In this document: piece after piece, positions 31,175 through 43,000 of the stretch
Layout: the number at the start of each line of letters is the position of its first letter
Position numbering within the stretch: the stretch's first letter is position 1
Source: Mesostigma viride
Lineage: Eukaryota; Streptophyta; Mesostigmatophyceae; Mesostigmatales; Mesostigmataceae
DNA length: 64,000 nucleotides
Assembly (NCBI GenBank): GCA_009746045.1
Contig: RPFO01000213.1
Location: 1,948,325-2,012,324 of the forward strand
Direction of reading: 5' to 3'
The notes under the pieces: model-generated
Databases searched by the model: none
The model's input: only the letters and a program-made list of their open reading frames with translations
Told to the model about the DNA's origin: nothing
Translations under genes and position numbers: made by a program

Positions 31175-32237
31175 CACAGCTGTGGCCAGGGGCCCTCTCC
31201 CAGCTGCCAGCTGTCCAACAGCCTGCTTGCGTTTCGATTTTGCATCTGGGAGCCAGCGTTGTCCTTGCTGCAGCCATGTAATATTATTCAACAGTGGTAC
31301 GTTCTTGAAGCACTGCGTAGGCCTAGATTATAGGGCACCATGCCACGGTGGCGAAGGCAGGTGTCTTAATGTTGTTACTCTCTTAACTTTCGGCCTACTT
31401 CTTGGATTGTAAGGGGATCTCCTCACTCCTGCCTCTGTGCCTTTCTCCCGGCTGGCTATTCAGAAATTACATGCCTAGGATAGCAGAGCGCCCTTGGGCA
31501 GCGGGGCTGCACCATGCGAATGTGCATGGTGGGTGGGTTCCTGGGTTCAAAGAATGGTCTTCAGGCTGTGCAACCCACACTGATGATGGTAGCACCTGCT
31601 CTGGATCATGGCATCAACTTTACTTGTCATAAACGCAAATGTCATTATCATGTTTCTTTCTGGCGTCTGTGCTTTGGCTGAGGTGTTGCAGGGGAAAGTC
31701 CAACAAATATGACAATCTGGCACAGCCTGAAGAAAAGACAACGAGCTGAAATGGCTACTAAGGAAAGTAAATGCGACAACCTGACTAAGCCCCGCCTGCG
31801 CTTTGCTGGGGTTCCTAACGTTTTATCGTGGGATCAGCTAGCGGTCGCATGCGGTATTGTCAGTATGGAGTTACGTGGTCTCAGCATCCAGCACGGACGG
31901 GTGGTTCCGGAGTACCTTAGTTCACTTAACCTTCAAGAGGGACCAGCTGTACCGTCCGTTGGATCCTTTAGAGCAGATTCATCATGCGCTAAGAGAAAAG
32001 TGGCCCTTTCTCTTCTCTGATAAGAGAAGACCTTCAGAGAGTTTCTCATAGCTATGATCTTGCGGGGGGGGCCGGGGGGCCAAGAATACAGTGCCACGTA
32101 GCGTAAGCCGACAGGTAGCCGCGCCGCCTCCCTTGTGCGATGTCGTAAGAGAACTCTCGTGTCCAAAAGCAGGTCTGAAAGCATCGTCCATACCAGATTT
32201 CGATTTTTCTCTTCTCTTAGCTGAGAGAAGTGAAAAG
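31175..32237. other. DCTPP1 3' flank, no further gene seen
   Basis: Contains purine-rich AAGAGAAAAG near 31989 and pyrimidine-rich TTCTCTTCTCTTAGC near 32206 as an inverted pair, possibly an old small element. No supported ORF. Confidence 0.5.
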
Positions 32238-32241
32238 TTAA

Positions 32242-34178
32242 CCCTTAGTCCGCTAACCCCCCGACCTGTCGGGGGGTTTGACTAACGGTCGAATTTCGCG
32301 CCGCGCCGCGAGCGCCGCGCCACTTGTGACGGAGGACAGTTGTCCGGTGGGTCCGGGAACACTTAGGGACGAAGGTGATGCATAGGTTTGGGGGTAATAT
32401 TCGCCATAGCCTGGTAATTACAACGTGTATTGAGAATGTATCACGTGACTTTGGCGGGAAATTTTCGCTCGCGCGCGCGCGTAATGAGATATGGCTGCCA
32501 ACGTGCCGCTGTCACGAAATTTTTGCGTCTCGCGGCTCGAAACGGTTCAGAATGTTGCTCAGAATGACGATGCATGATTTTCGTAGGTCAGGCACGGCCA
32601 GATTTATAGGGTTGGGAAAATACAGGTAGGAAAATAGAACTTTCCTGGTCGTCAGTTCCAGACGATTCATAGCTTATCATAGGTCGATTTTCTCCCTATT
32701 GCCGGGCAATCTGCGCCAGCCCGGGCATCCAGTTTGGGTAAGGGAGGTCAGCTGCAGCGATTGCTGAGAATGCGGACTAGTTTAGTGGCCATCTTTGCAC
32801 GGAACATCAACCTGGTAGTCATGGCGGATCATGCAGTATGCGGCTATGGCGGCCTTTGCCTTGTAGAGCATCAGTATGTGTGAGATATGAGGGTCCCGGC
32901 CAGCGGAGTCCGGGTAGGGCATGAACGAGCCAGGTACGACAGCGTATTTGCGTGTTGTTTGCAGCGGAATACGTATCCCATGCATTATCCCATGCCGTCA
33001 CCAAGATGCTGCGCAAGGCCCTTAACATCCCCTTTGGTTTGCACATTAGTAATGAGGATTTGTACGCTGATTTGCCCTATGTTTCCCACATTATTAGGCA
33101 CAGGCGCCTGGGCCTAGCCGGGCACCTGGCCCGCACAGATCAGGTAGATACATCAGATAGACTAGCTGGCACCAAGCCCGCCCAGCCTGGGCGCTATGTC
33201 CTCACCTGGCGTGCCCCCGGCCGCGCGCGGCAGGGCCGCCACCCGTGGACTTTTCGTGATAGACTCGGCATGGACATGTGCTACACTAGACGTGACGGGC
33301 TCACCCCCGGGCAGCCTCCTGGTTTGTCTGTAATATGGAGGCAGATGGTGCGCAAGGATAGATGGCAAGTAGTGATGAAGGAGACCACCCCCAAGCCTGT
33401 GGGGGCTCCGCGTGTGACCAAGTATGGCATTCATAGCGATTCGGGCCGCGGTGCCCACACCCCTGTAACTAGGACCTAGATAGCTTATACCATCCATTCC
33501 ATCCCATGTTCCCCTCCCACTGAGGACTTATGCTCACGTGACGCAGTCACGTGTCTATTAATTAATTAATTAATGCATTATAAATGACGATTTTATGCAT
33601 GCATATTTCAGCAAGCTTCCATGCCTGTTGTAAAGAGTGGTATTAGCCCTGAAAGTGCCCAGTTTATGGCATTTCTTTGGAGTTTATCACTCCGTCAGTG
33701 CAGGTAGGCAACATGTTTGTATTCCAGCACTTTTGGCAGCCTTTGATGGCTTGTTATAATGCATTACTGTGTTGCATGTCATAGATAGCTGTTTACACGC
33801 GCGTAATCCACACACGTGTATGAGCACGTTATATAGGGGTAATGGGTTATCCGGGTGGTCTGACCCAAGGAAACCACCATTGGACTATCCAACTAAGTTG
33901 TCCAATGTTGGTATTGAGATTCCCTACCCTTCCTGGGAAGTTAGGGGGGGGTAGACTTTTCCTTGGGAAAAAAAGATCGTCTTTTGGCCAACTTTGAGTA
34001 GAGCTATCATCCAAATGCTTTGATAAACCCGTGGTATTATTGCATATTCTGAAAGCCCTTGAAGTGTAGATACTCCTAGCATCTTGGTTGGGGGTATTTG
34101 GAGTAGTGCCCTGTGAGTTATGATTTTTTTCATTTTCAGGGGTATGAAAGTGCCAAAAATGGGTCAGCGGACTAAGGG
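32242..34178. mobile_element. piggyBac-like non-autonomous element (1937 bp)
   Basis: The left end CCCTTAGTCCGCTAACCC and the right end GGGTCAGCGGACTAAGGG are inverted copies (17 of 18 match). Both are flanked by TTAA (32238-32241 and 34179-34182), the hallmark target duplication of piggyBac. Just inside the left end is a perfect CCCCCCGAC-CT-GTCGGGGGG hairpin. No transposase-like ORF is seen, and the interior carries a LINE D fragment. Confidence 0.75.
32952..33575 (+). pseudogene. LINE family D C-terminal fragment and 3' end
   Basis: 175 open codons related to the end of LINE C protein (RRLGLAGHLARTDQVDT, TKPAQPGRYVLTW) and ending WQVVMKETTPKPVG. The 3' UTR ends in the hairpin CACGTGAC-GCA-GTCACGTG (33535-33553) and a (TTAA)n tail. 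It lies inside the piggyBac-like element. 5'-truncated. Confidence 0.7.
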
Positions 34179-34182
34179 TTAA

Positions 34183-34741
34183 GAGAAAAGACTCCGGGGA
34201 ACCCCCCGGCGGCACTCTCTGAGTGGACCTTGTGAGCGCTCGCCAAGTAGCGCTTAGTAAAAGGGTCAGAGCTTTTGTACTTTGACTTTGCCAGAACTTT
34301 TGCCTTTACCTACATAGACCTCCCGGCACGCAAGCCGGTTCACAGGTCTGCCAGTAAATAAGTCTCATTTGACGTGACCGTGATTGTTTGTAATAAGTAA
34401 TGACCGTGCCGCTGACGGTGCTTAGGGAGGCTATAGCTAGACGGACGGCGCAATCGCACCGCTAGGCATAGGCTGAAGTTGTTTAGCTCTTACATGGAGT
34501 TGGTGTTGTCACGCGTTCGTGCAAAGTTGCCGCAGTTTGCCGCCTGAATGCTCAAGGTCCGAATGGCTTTAGACATTTCAAAAAGTAATTCTGATGCCAG
34601 CATCACTGAATTTGGCATCGGTCGGTACTCGGGGCCTGGGGAACGGATGTCCGTATCGAGTGCGAGGTATAAAAGGTGAAGCGCAAAACCTAGGGCGAAA
34701 AACATTTGCTTGCAAGTTCCAAAGGCAGTTATTATGTCGTG
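34183..34741. other. Spacer, no gene seen
   Basis: No ORF with recognisable motifs. It ends at the LINE C target site. Confidence 0.5.
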
Positions 34742-34751
34742 TTATGTTGGT

Positions 34752-35030
34752 CATCCACTCTCTCTCCCTTCTTTGGACTGCCATGCAGAACAAGACGCGG
34801 TGGCAGCAGCTTGCATGTGAAGGCTCACACGCCAGACCCTGTGGGCAAGCCACCTCCCCCCAAGAGGAGGCGTTTTGATGAGTAGTGTAGTTAGGCTTTT
34901 TCTAGACTAGATAGCTTAGAGTTAGGTTAGTTCGATTACGCGGCTTCCTCCACTCCACCCATCCATGGTCATGGAATACGTGCTACATATGATCTCCTAA
35001 CGGAGGCATGTTATAATTTAATTTTTAATT
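34752..35030 (+). mobile_element. LINE family C tail (C3), 10-bp TSD
   Basis: Last ~280 bp of LINE C (CATCCACTCTCTCTCCC, GAGGAGGCGTTTTGATGA, AACGGAGGCATG, TTTAA-type tail). It is flanked by TTATGTTGGT at 34742-34751 and 35031-35040. Confidence 0.92.
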
Positions 35031-35040
35031 TTTATGTTGG

Positions 35041-35520
35041 TGTTCAGTTTAGTGTAAACTAACAGCGTGCAGTATGTGCTGGTAGCTAGTATAATGTACA
35101 AGGAGGTCCGGTATAGGAGCCCTGACTGCCATTGCTCGTCTTAGACTTCTTTACACAGCCCCCGGCCCATGACGCCTGCCGGCCGCCGGCAGCAAATCGC
35201 AAAAGCCAGGCCACGGGCCGGGGACCGGCCGCGCTGGCCCGACCGCGGGCCCGGCCCACCGGTACCTACTACAGTAGCTAGCCGAGCGGATGGGGCCCAA
35301 GGCCCCTACTAGGGACGCAGATCCGCTTTTCAGCCAGAATGCCATGAGACTCAAGAGTTCAGTCTGCCTCGCGCCCGCCACACTGACCTGGGTGTCAGCG
35401 CCATCAAAAGTTGACCGTCATGTGTGCTCGTTGGGGCCGGAGTCACATGGTATTAACCCCAATTAATGGATGGATGGACAAACAATCCTACTGGTTCTAT
35501 CAAGGATCGATCCACAACAA
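35041..35520. other. GC-rich spacer, no gene seen
   Basis: Contains GGCC-rich segments near 35160-35300 with no coding signal. Confidence 0.5.
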
Positions 35521-35986
35521 GCTAGCGCATGCCAGAAATCGGGAGTAAGTAAGTAAGTAAGTACTTGCGTGTCATGCGCAAAGGCATGCCACGGAGTAAT
35601 ATGCTAATCTCATTAGAAAAATAATTACACAAAAGTTTAAACAAATATCGTCTGCATCATCCCCCAACCGTTAAGCACTAGATGGGGATGTAATCCTCAT
35701 CCGAGCTGTCCTCTACTGTAATTATGGCAGACCAGGCGGTAGTGTAGCGGCGAGAAATCGGGAGAATCCGACCACCATGGTAGCTCGAGCCTGCCGTTAT
35801 CTTTTCGATCCGCGTTTTTGAGTAATTCAAGATGATGTTCATATGAATGATGGAGATGGAAATGTATAGCCTTGTTTATTGAAGTTATGGCTGGCTTACG
35901 TGAAGAGCGACTAGATGACCTAGACGGTGGGGCCGGAAGCAGCTTGCCGTGATCAGGGAGTGTGTTTCGAGCCTAACTGGCCAGGA
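35521..35986 (-). mobile_element. PLE 3' region, minus strand, split by LINE F
   Basis: It starts AGCGCATGCCAGAAATC, is interrupted at 35546-35752, then continues ATCCGACCACCATGGTAGCT through to GGCCAGGAGTGTC, matching 37400-37660. Truncated before any coding part. Confidence 0.82.
35546..35752 (-). mobile_element. LINE F 3' end (207 bp), 12-bp TSD
   Basis: Flanked by AGAAATCGGGAG at 35534-35545 and 35753-35764. On the minus strand it ends in (CTTA)4. It matches 18886-19105. Confidence 0.9.
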
Positions 35987-36548
35987 GTGTCAAGCAAGCA
36001 AGCAAGCTAGCTAGCTAGCTAGGGGAACCTTCTTTGTCGATCTAATGCCTCAGTAAGCTAACAATTAACAAAGGGACATGCCACCGGTAGCAGGTAGTGC
36101 CATGAAGCTCTACTATTGCCGGCAGTCACGGCGGGAGTTCTTCCCATGACGGGATATGTGCACACTTCTTCCCCACTTGAGGGGGCAAATCATTGTACTC
36201 TGACAACTTGGGCCCAAATGGCCTTGTCCTGCATTTCTTGTCTTTTTCCATGATGACCGGCGGACTGGATCTCGAGGCTGGCTAAGCCCCTCATGTCCGC
36301 TACTACGAGTTCAGCTGCTCAGAGCAAGGACCTTGAACGTGCGGGCGGCCTGGCGTGTACTGAAAATCGTTGGGCCCGTCCCACGGGCCATGTAAGCGGG
36401 ACTGGTGCCTACCTAGCTGTGCGGGCCGCAGCCGGCCCAGCCCAGGCATGGGCCCTAGCTACTGTACGTGTCTAGCTGGCTGGTACGAGCTCGCTACTTA
36501 GCTTAAATGGCTACTAAGGTGCTTCAGTTGATCATGGTGCTGGTCATC
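35987..36548. other. Spacer, no gene seen
   Basis: Includes (AAGC)n/(TAGC)n runs near 35990-36020. No coding signal. Confidence 0.5.
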
Positions 36549-36570
36549 ATCAAGGAGACAACCAGCGCAG
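36549..36570 (-). mobile_element. 22-bp solo PLE terminus
   Basis: ATCAAGGAGACAACC to GCGCAG with unrelated flanks. Same 22 bases and same inner end point as 20368-20389 and 58972-58993. Confidence 0.68.
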
Positions 36571-36830
36571 GTTGTCTCACTACATAACTTGCTAAAGCGG
36601 CTACCAACTGAATGTCGGCTGTACAGTCGATTAGTCAGCCTTCGCTTCAATACATGTAGTCGGTTTTCTCGCTTAATAGACTAGTGCATGGGAAGCCGGT
36701 CGGCCGGTGTCCAACTAGGCTCAACTAGCTATAGTGACTGAACTCACTACTACTAGTAACTGAAGGTCCGGGCTGCCATATATAATTAATTAATTTAATT
36801 AATTAGACTCGTGCTTCCGTTGGGATCACC

Positions 36831-37060
36831 ATGGCGGACAAGCTGTCGTTCCTTAAATGCCGCAAGAAGCTCTCGGAGACACGCTTCACGCTGGACGACG
36901 ACTTTGACCCTGGCCCAGCAACAGCGGCGACGCGAGCTATGGCCGACCTACCTTCAGCTCCGGCAGAGCTTAAGGGGGAAGCCGGTATACTGGAGGGGGG
37001 CGGTCATCCACGTTGACCGCAGGCCCTGGCAGGCCCCTCCTGCCACCTCAGACCAGGGAA
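36831..37060 (+). pseudogene. LINE ORF2 fragment (endonuclease-RT linker)
   Basis: MADKLSFLKCRKKLSETRF and LDDDF in one frame, then AQQQRRRELWPTYLQLRQ and WRGAVIHVD in the next. This resembles the linker between endonuclease and reverse transcriptase in L1-type algal/plant LINEs. One frameshift. The assignment rests on general resemblance. Confidence 0.4.
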
Positions 37061-37386
37061 TATATACCAGTAGTGTAGCTTAGTCAGGCTTAGCCTAGCA
37101 TGTGGCCCACGCGCATGCATGCATGGCCGTCCGGGGGTGCCCGAGGCGCTTGTACCAGAACCATGCCCCCTTGCCGTCGTGCTTCTGCTGGCAGCTGCGC
37201 AGGTCCTTGACCATCTGCTGAGCGTCTGCCTTCTCAGCCTGCTCGTAGGCGACCTTCAGAGATGCTTGCAGCCCAGGTTTGGCCGGTCGGATCCCTGTTG
37301 CGGCGGAGCATAAGCCTAGCGGCAACCACTGTCGGTGTGTGACGGTGGACAGCAAGATGTCGGCGCGGAGGCAAGGAGGGGAGGCC

Positions 37387-39287
37387 ATATATCAAGGAGA
37401 CAACCAGCGCAGGCCAGAAATCGGGCGGGCGGATTCTGAATCCGGACCATGGTAGCTCGAGCCTGCCGTTATCTTGTCCGCGTGTTCGAGTCGTTCAGGA
37501 TGCAATGAAGATGAATGGTGATGGAAATGTGTATCCTTGTGCATTGAAATTATGGCTGGCTTACGTGTAGAGCGACTAGATGACCTAGACGGTGGGGCCG
37601 GAAACAGCATGCTTGATCAGGGCGTGTGTTTCGAGCCTAACTGGCCGGGAGTGTCTATAGTGGTGAGCACCATTGCTGCGATCGCTCTCCCACCATTTAC
37701 GAGGAAATACCCGCAAATGGAAAACCACTGAAAAGGTAGCTAGTCAGTCATCACGTTAGCCATGCCATGATTCCAAACGTCCAAGAACTGCACACGGTGC
37801 AAAGGCAAAAAGCCGGAGGACAGCACTTTCAAATGTGCGGCGGGAACCATGCAAAAGCCCGCGGATGCCAGAAAACATCGTGTTGCGGCAGCGACGCGAC
37901 GATGTGGACAACGAATCCAGTGCCAAGCTCGGAACCGGGCCGCAAAGGAGATCTGGCATCACAGGGTTCAGATGTGCGGAGATACTATGCGATCCAGCCG
38001 GTCCACGACCTGTTTGTAGAGCTTGTGCCAAGGGGCAGCACCGAACAGATGTGGGTGACGTTGCAAAAAACATCGGACTTGACGGAGCATAATGGCTCGG
38101 TCATAGTCTTTGACCAATAAACGCTGCAAGAGTTCAACAAGAGTCGTGATGAAATCAACACGATAAGAACAAAGACGGGAAAAACGATGAAACTGAGAAA
38201 GAACAACACCATATTTTGCTGTGTGGGAAAGGAGACTGTGAATATCGGGGTAACGAATAAAAGGAATTGGCTGGTATTTAGGATCCTTGCGCTTATCATA
38301 GACAGCCGTACGCCAGCCCTTCTTGTTATGGGTAATGTTATGATCGAGGTAATTGCAATGAATATCCTCCGACGTGAGCTTTAATGTGAGGGACGCTTGC
38401 GGGTAGATGCCAGGCAGACCAGCGGTGATATACAAATGGGTTGCGAAATCAGGGTTGTCGAAAGCGATGACATCATCAATGTACGATCGACATGTATGGA
38501 TAAAACGCCTGATGAGAACATCATCGTTTGAGGCAATGAGATTCTCCATGAATGCAAGCTCATAAGTGTATAGATAGAGGTTTGCAAGGAGCCCGGCACA
38601 GTTAGTGCCCATAGGGATGCCGATAGCTTGTTGGTATACATTGCCCGCAAAACAAATGAAGGTGTTATCAACAAGATAAGAGATCCAATGAACAAGGTCA
38701 GCCTTCGTGATAATATAATTAATTATAACCATCCCGCACGATAGCACCTGCCGCGATCCCTGAGAGCCACGTTGCCGTGGGCTTGGTCTGAGAAACACGC
38801 ACGTGCAGCAGGTGGTTGCGCCCGTGAGGCCTACGTGTATATACAGACGAGTAAGGAGGCTATCTAAACGAGCTTTCAAATTGTGCAAATCTAGTGTGGT
38901 ATATAGAGTGGTGAAATCATAGGTGGCTATGGGCATAGGTATACGTTTCTCTGCTGCTGTCTTAGAACGGCTAAGGGCGGCAAGGCGTAGGCGTACTTGG
39001 GCTGAGTCTATGACGATCCAGCTACCAGCGCATTCATACCCGGCATTCGACAGCACCTCCACCCATAATGCATTGGCTTCGGGGAGAAGAGCATTCAAAG
39101 CATGGCAGATGAGGTTCGAGAGAGGCATCAGTGGGGCTGAATGCGACGCAGCAATGGTGCGCAAAGCAACAGGAGTTTTGTGAGATACAGATATGGGAAC
39201 GTAGTGGTGGTGGCGCGTCGCTGCCGCTTAAGGAATGCCCGAGCAACAATGTTTTGGCTGTGCAGAAAAGCCCGATGAGCAGCAGTG
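37387..39287 (-). mobile_element. Penelope-like element, main copy
   Basis: Minus-strand element whose 3' end is the CTGCGCTGGTTGTCTCCTTG terminus at 37387-37410. It carries a long 3' region (to about 37750) and the reverse transcriptase ORF. Its 5' part is cut by the LTR retrotransposon (TSD 39288-39292), and the continuation beyond 49092 is not evident. No GIY-YIG endonuclease is visible. Truncated relatives lie at 13524-14404, 21993-22180, 35521-35986 and 62447-62612. Confidence 0.7.
37968..39164 (-). CDS. Reverse transcriptase of a Penelope-like element
   Basis: 398 open codons. RT motifs in order: YDFTTLYTTL (82-91), GIPMGTNCAGLLANLYLY (182-199) and SYIDD (227-231) with the two catalytic aspartates. 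The downstream thumb-like part contains YDKRKDPKY and RYPDIHSLLSHTAKYGV. The GIPMGTNC plus YIDD pattern is that of Penelope-type RTs, especially those with an N-terminal GIY-YIG domain found in green algae and invertebrates (Naiad/Chlamys type); that clade call is inference. The start codon is uncertain, since the true N-terminus should lie upstream. A stop at 37968 is followed by decayed frames, so this copy is probably inactive. Confidence 0.65.
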   Translation of the reverse strand: MRTIAASHSAPLMPLSNLICHALNALLPEANALWVEVLSNAGYECAGSWIVIDSAQVRLRLAALSRSKTAAEKRIPMPIATYDFTTLYTTLDLHNLKARLDSLLTRLYIHVGLTGATTCCTCVFLRPSPRQRGSQGSRQVLSCGMVIINYIITKADLVHWISYLVDNTFICFAGNVYQQAIGIPMGTNCAGLLANLYLYTYELAFMENLIASNDDVLIRRFIHTCRSYIDDVIAFDNPDFATHLYITAGLPGIYPQASLTLKLTSEDIHCNYLDHNITHNKKGWRTAVYDKRKDPKYQPIPFIRYPDIHSLLSHTAKYGVVLSQFHRFSRLCSYRVDFITTLVELLQRLLVKDYDRAIMLRQVRCFLQRHPHLFGAAPWHKLYKQVVDRLDRIVSPHI

Positions 39288-39292
39288 ATACT
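39288..39292. repeat. 5-bp target-site duplication, left
   Basis: ATACT immediately left of the LTR element; repeated at 49087-49091. Confidence 0.9.
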
Positions 39293-39989
39293 AGTTAAAC
39301 GTTCTTCGCACACGCAATGTGAAGGATATGGTTGCAATGCAGCAATGTGTGAATATGGTTGGAAACGGAGCTTTGTTAAAATCGGATAATGTTTACAGCG
39401 CTCACACACTTGAGGCTTGTACACGCGCTTGCCAAGTCAAGGCACAACACGTGAGGCGGGCTCGCAAGAGATGCCCATTTGGCACTGGCCTATTGTTTAT
39501 ATACTTGTGCACTGTGCTTGCTAGTCCTGAGCAGCCTAGGAGGCCTGCTCAGTAATAACACCCCGGTACAGTATTCACTACCTGTACAGCGCCCAACTCC
39601 TATACAGTAGGTCTGCCATACAGGCACAGTGACCACAGAGCACAGTCCACAGTGACTATTGCATCTGCACCTAGAAGTCCAGGACTAAGCCTGCGGTACC
39701 AACAGACCACAGGTTAAGGTTCCTATTTCCTGCGTACGACGTATTAATCCAATACCGTCGTAGGTACAGCACCTAATTCCTGTCAGCCCAGGAATTACTG
39801 TCGACCCCATATGTCGTCGGCAAATATTCACGTCCGACTTAGAAGAACAGCCGGCTCGCGCTCGCGCGCGACCGGGAAGTCGGAACGCCATAACTTTCTT
39901 GATACTTGTCGGAATGAACTCGTTCCGGTGCCGCTGGAATCGCAGAGATATGCCGAATCAGGATCACGCCAATGCGCTTGGCGTTAACT
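39293..39989 (-). repeat. 3' LTR
   Basis: 697 bp, same as 48389-49086 apart from a few substitutions and one indel. On the minus strand a TATA-like GTATATAAAC lies at 39495-39504. Confidence 0.95.
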
Positions 39990-40008
39990 CCAATCCTTTC
40001 TTTTCTTG
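39990..40008 (-). promoter_or_regulatory. Polypurine tract next to the 3' LTR
   Basis: Minus strand CAAGAAAAGAAAGGATTGG abuts the LTR start. It is the expected primer site for plus-strand synthesis. Confidence 0.75.
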
Positions 40009-43000
40009 AGCTGTAGCAGCTCACACAAGTCTACATACAAACACACACAATGGGTACTGGATATCCTCCCCAGACTACAAGTCACAACCCGCTGGGCATG
40101 ACAGTCAGCTTGGATTCCTTATTATATGTACATAGCACCCATACTGGCTCAGGAGCACAAACAAATTACAATGAGTCCCTATCCCTTCACGGGAGGCTCG
40201 TTGTGTTACCCATGTACAAGAGGTTGGCCAACTGTGGCAGCCCATAGGTGTTCAGCTAAGAACTTGAGAAGTATGTACAACCTTCAGGACCTTAGGCGAA
40301 ACCCCACAGATCACCCACAACAGCTCATCAGAAAACATTGCTGACCCCCAGACGGGAGTCGGCGCCGGTCTGCTGCCCCTTATCGAACCAGACACAACAT
40401 CTACGCGAAGCACATGCAAAACACAAGCTCCCATACTCATTCCAACCGTGGAAAATCAGGGGACCTGTCGCCACCTCACCAGCATGGTGGATGGGTCAGC
40501 CAGTCCGTGAAACTCCGCCTTAAGACGGCACCAGGGAATCGAACCCCGCCCACAAACCACAGATCTGGGGAAACCTCAGACTGAGATGAAAACCCCAGAT
40601 AGACATCTCTCCATCAGAGACAATGTCAGACATTCCCACACCAGAGACATGTCTCACCCCTCAAGGTGTGCTCAGGATTATGTACAATCAAGCTCCCAGC
40701 CTGATATCCAGCTCTCAGCTTTTAGACAGATAGACCGACTTGACAGTCAGCATTCATGAGCTTCCTCAGTACATTGTACTGGGCTGGGGCCTTGTGTGGC
40801 AGCTTTGTCAATGCATCAGCAGGGTTCTCCTCGCCAGGGATATGCTTCAAGTCAACCAAACTGGCCAACTCCTTCAGCAACAAATAATCCAGGTCCCGGC
40901 TCCTGGCCAGCTGCTTGTGAACAAACTGGACCATACCCATGCTGTCTGTTAGCAACAACGTCTCCATCTGCAAGGTCCAAGGGGTAACTGAAGCCAGCTC
41001 CAGCATTAACTCCTTTATGTACAGGCTGGACTGGATCCCCTCGCATATGGCCCTGCATTCTGCCACATCTGAACTGATACAGACCCTCTTCTGCAGTCTG
41101 CTGTACCAGCTGAACAAACTTGCCCTGCTCTGATAAAAAGCAAACAGAGCAGCAGATCTCCCCCTGACCTTGGTAACCTGGCGAGCATCCATGGAACTGT
41201 CAACAAAGATCTCCAAGGTGATAGGCTGGGTAAAGTCAATCCCAGACAAAATCAGATCAGGGGTACTCTCCACCAACCGGGCTATGACTCGAGGCTTCTC
41301 ATCCTCAAGCACCTCATCAGGCATTCTGCTATGGACCATCAAAGACGGACCACAGATGCTGGCAAACCAGGCCCACATGCCTCTCAACTCAGGTCCTGCA
41401 GCCTGGGTGATCTTCTCTGGCAAGGCCTTCACAATGGTCTGTTTATAATCTCCTCCAGCCTGAAGCCTGATACTCCACTCCCCGTCCCTCCTGAACAGGG
41501 TAGCCTGCATTCCACAGAACACTACAGGCTTGTTGGGCTCCTGCCACAGCTCCTTGCCCAGTGAAAACTTGCCACTGATGACAGGAATAAACTTCTTCAG
41601 CCAGGTCGTGGGGGCTAGCAAATGCAGATCATCTCCATGCAAACTAGCATACACTGGCAGACCCTCCCATTGGGCCAGCAGCAAACAGGGATCAACTGAA
41701 GACACTCTCAAGCCACACTCACTGATCAGAGCTTCCTGCAGCGTGAGTCTCCAGATGATTGGGCTCGACCTGAGTCCTTCCAGGCCCTTCAGAATAACCA
41801 GGAATTGTTGATGCAGCTCCAGCTTCCAGATGGCAGGCACCTCAACACAGTAAGGCTCATCCTGCTTCCACACCCTCCTGGCCACTTCTGGATCAGATTT
41901 TAAAAATGCCCTCTTGAAGTCCAGCAGCACTGATGACATAGCTGCTCCCCTGTTCAGCAACCCCACGTAGAGACATAGCAAAATTCTCCATGTGTCGTGT
42001 AGCATCCCTGGCGTGTATAGCTCCTCTCCTGGCAGACTCCCCGTGCCGTGATACTCATTCAGGACAGGCCTGACATGGGGCACTGATACCTCATCCACAA
42101 CCTTCCTCTTCAGCACAAATCTCAAAGCAAGCTTCCTTGATGCTGGGGGACGTCTGTCTGTTGGTGCAGCACACTCAAACTGCAACCACTCCTCCAATGC
42201 CTTGGAGAAGGCGAGCTTCCAAGCCTCAAACAAAGTAGGCGAGCTCATCTCTTGGACCAGCTGGTCATATGTCAAAGGAGAGTGTGCAGCAAGGCTCCTG
42301 TGAGTTATGCCAATACTGCTGGGGTGCAACACAGCTGGAATCACCAAACTGGCCGCTGGGGGCACCTCCCCTTCATCCCATTTTACACCCTTGACTGGCT
42401 TGGCCCTGCACCTGACTGGAAATGTTGTCCTGAAATTTTCTAGGGGAATCATCCCCCAGCCATCTCTTCTCAGAGCTGTAGCTCTGATAGAAATCCCAGG
42501 ATTGCCCAGAAAATTCTGACCCAAAATCACAGGGCCATCATAGTCCTCTAGGACAAGGAAGGTCACATCCACACCCATGACAGGGGCAGTAACCTCTCCC
42601 AACACCCTTAGATGCGTCCTACCACTGAAATCAGACACCCAGGGGCAACTTGGTTCTCCGACCAGCAGTTCTCCTGTATGCTGAGGTCCCATGACAGAAA
42701 CCTGTGCATTGGTATCTATCTCCATGGCAGCTACCTCAGGTTCATCCAACTGGACAAGCTTGGACACCTTAGGCTCCTTCTTGGCTCTTTGCAAAGCCTG
42801 TACAATATCTGATAGACGCACACCCCTAGGCCTGGTGTCGGGCCGTTCCGGAGGTGCAGCCTGTCCGCCTGCTTGCCCAACCACCGTATGTGAAGGTACC
42901 CCAGGGGCCGGGCCAGGGTCACCCTGAGGGCTCGATACAGCTGTAGCACCCTGATCAGGAAGCTCCACGTCACCCCCGCCTTGTACACCAGCGGGCACCT

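Noticed and set aside
35935-37625. Hammerhead ribozyme in the PLE 3' region
   Set aside because: PLEs often carry one, and CTAGATGACCTAGACGG...GGAAAC looked suggestive, but the required CUGANGA core is not present (an extra A disrupts it).
39293-39424. Cysteine-containing ORF across the LTR edge (CERCKHYP...) as a PLE zinc finger
   Set aside because: The TSD shows that the LTR/PLE junction is an insertion boundary; the same ORF start is in the other LTR with a different continuation.
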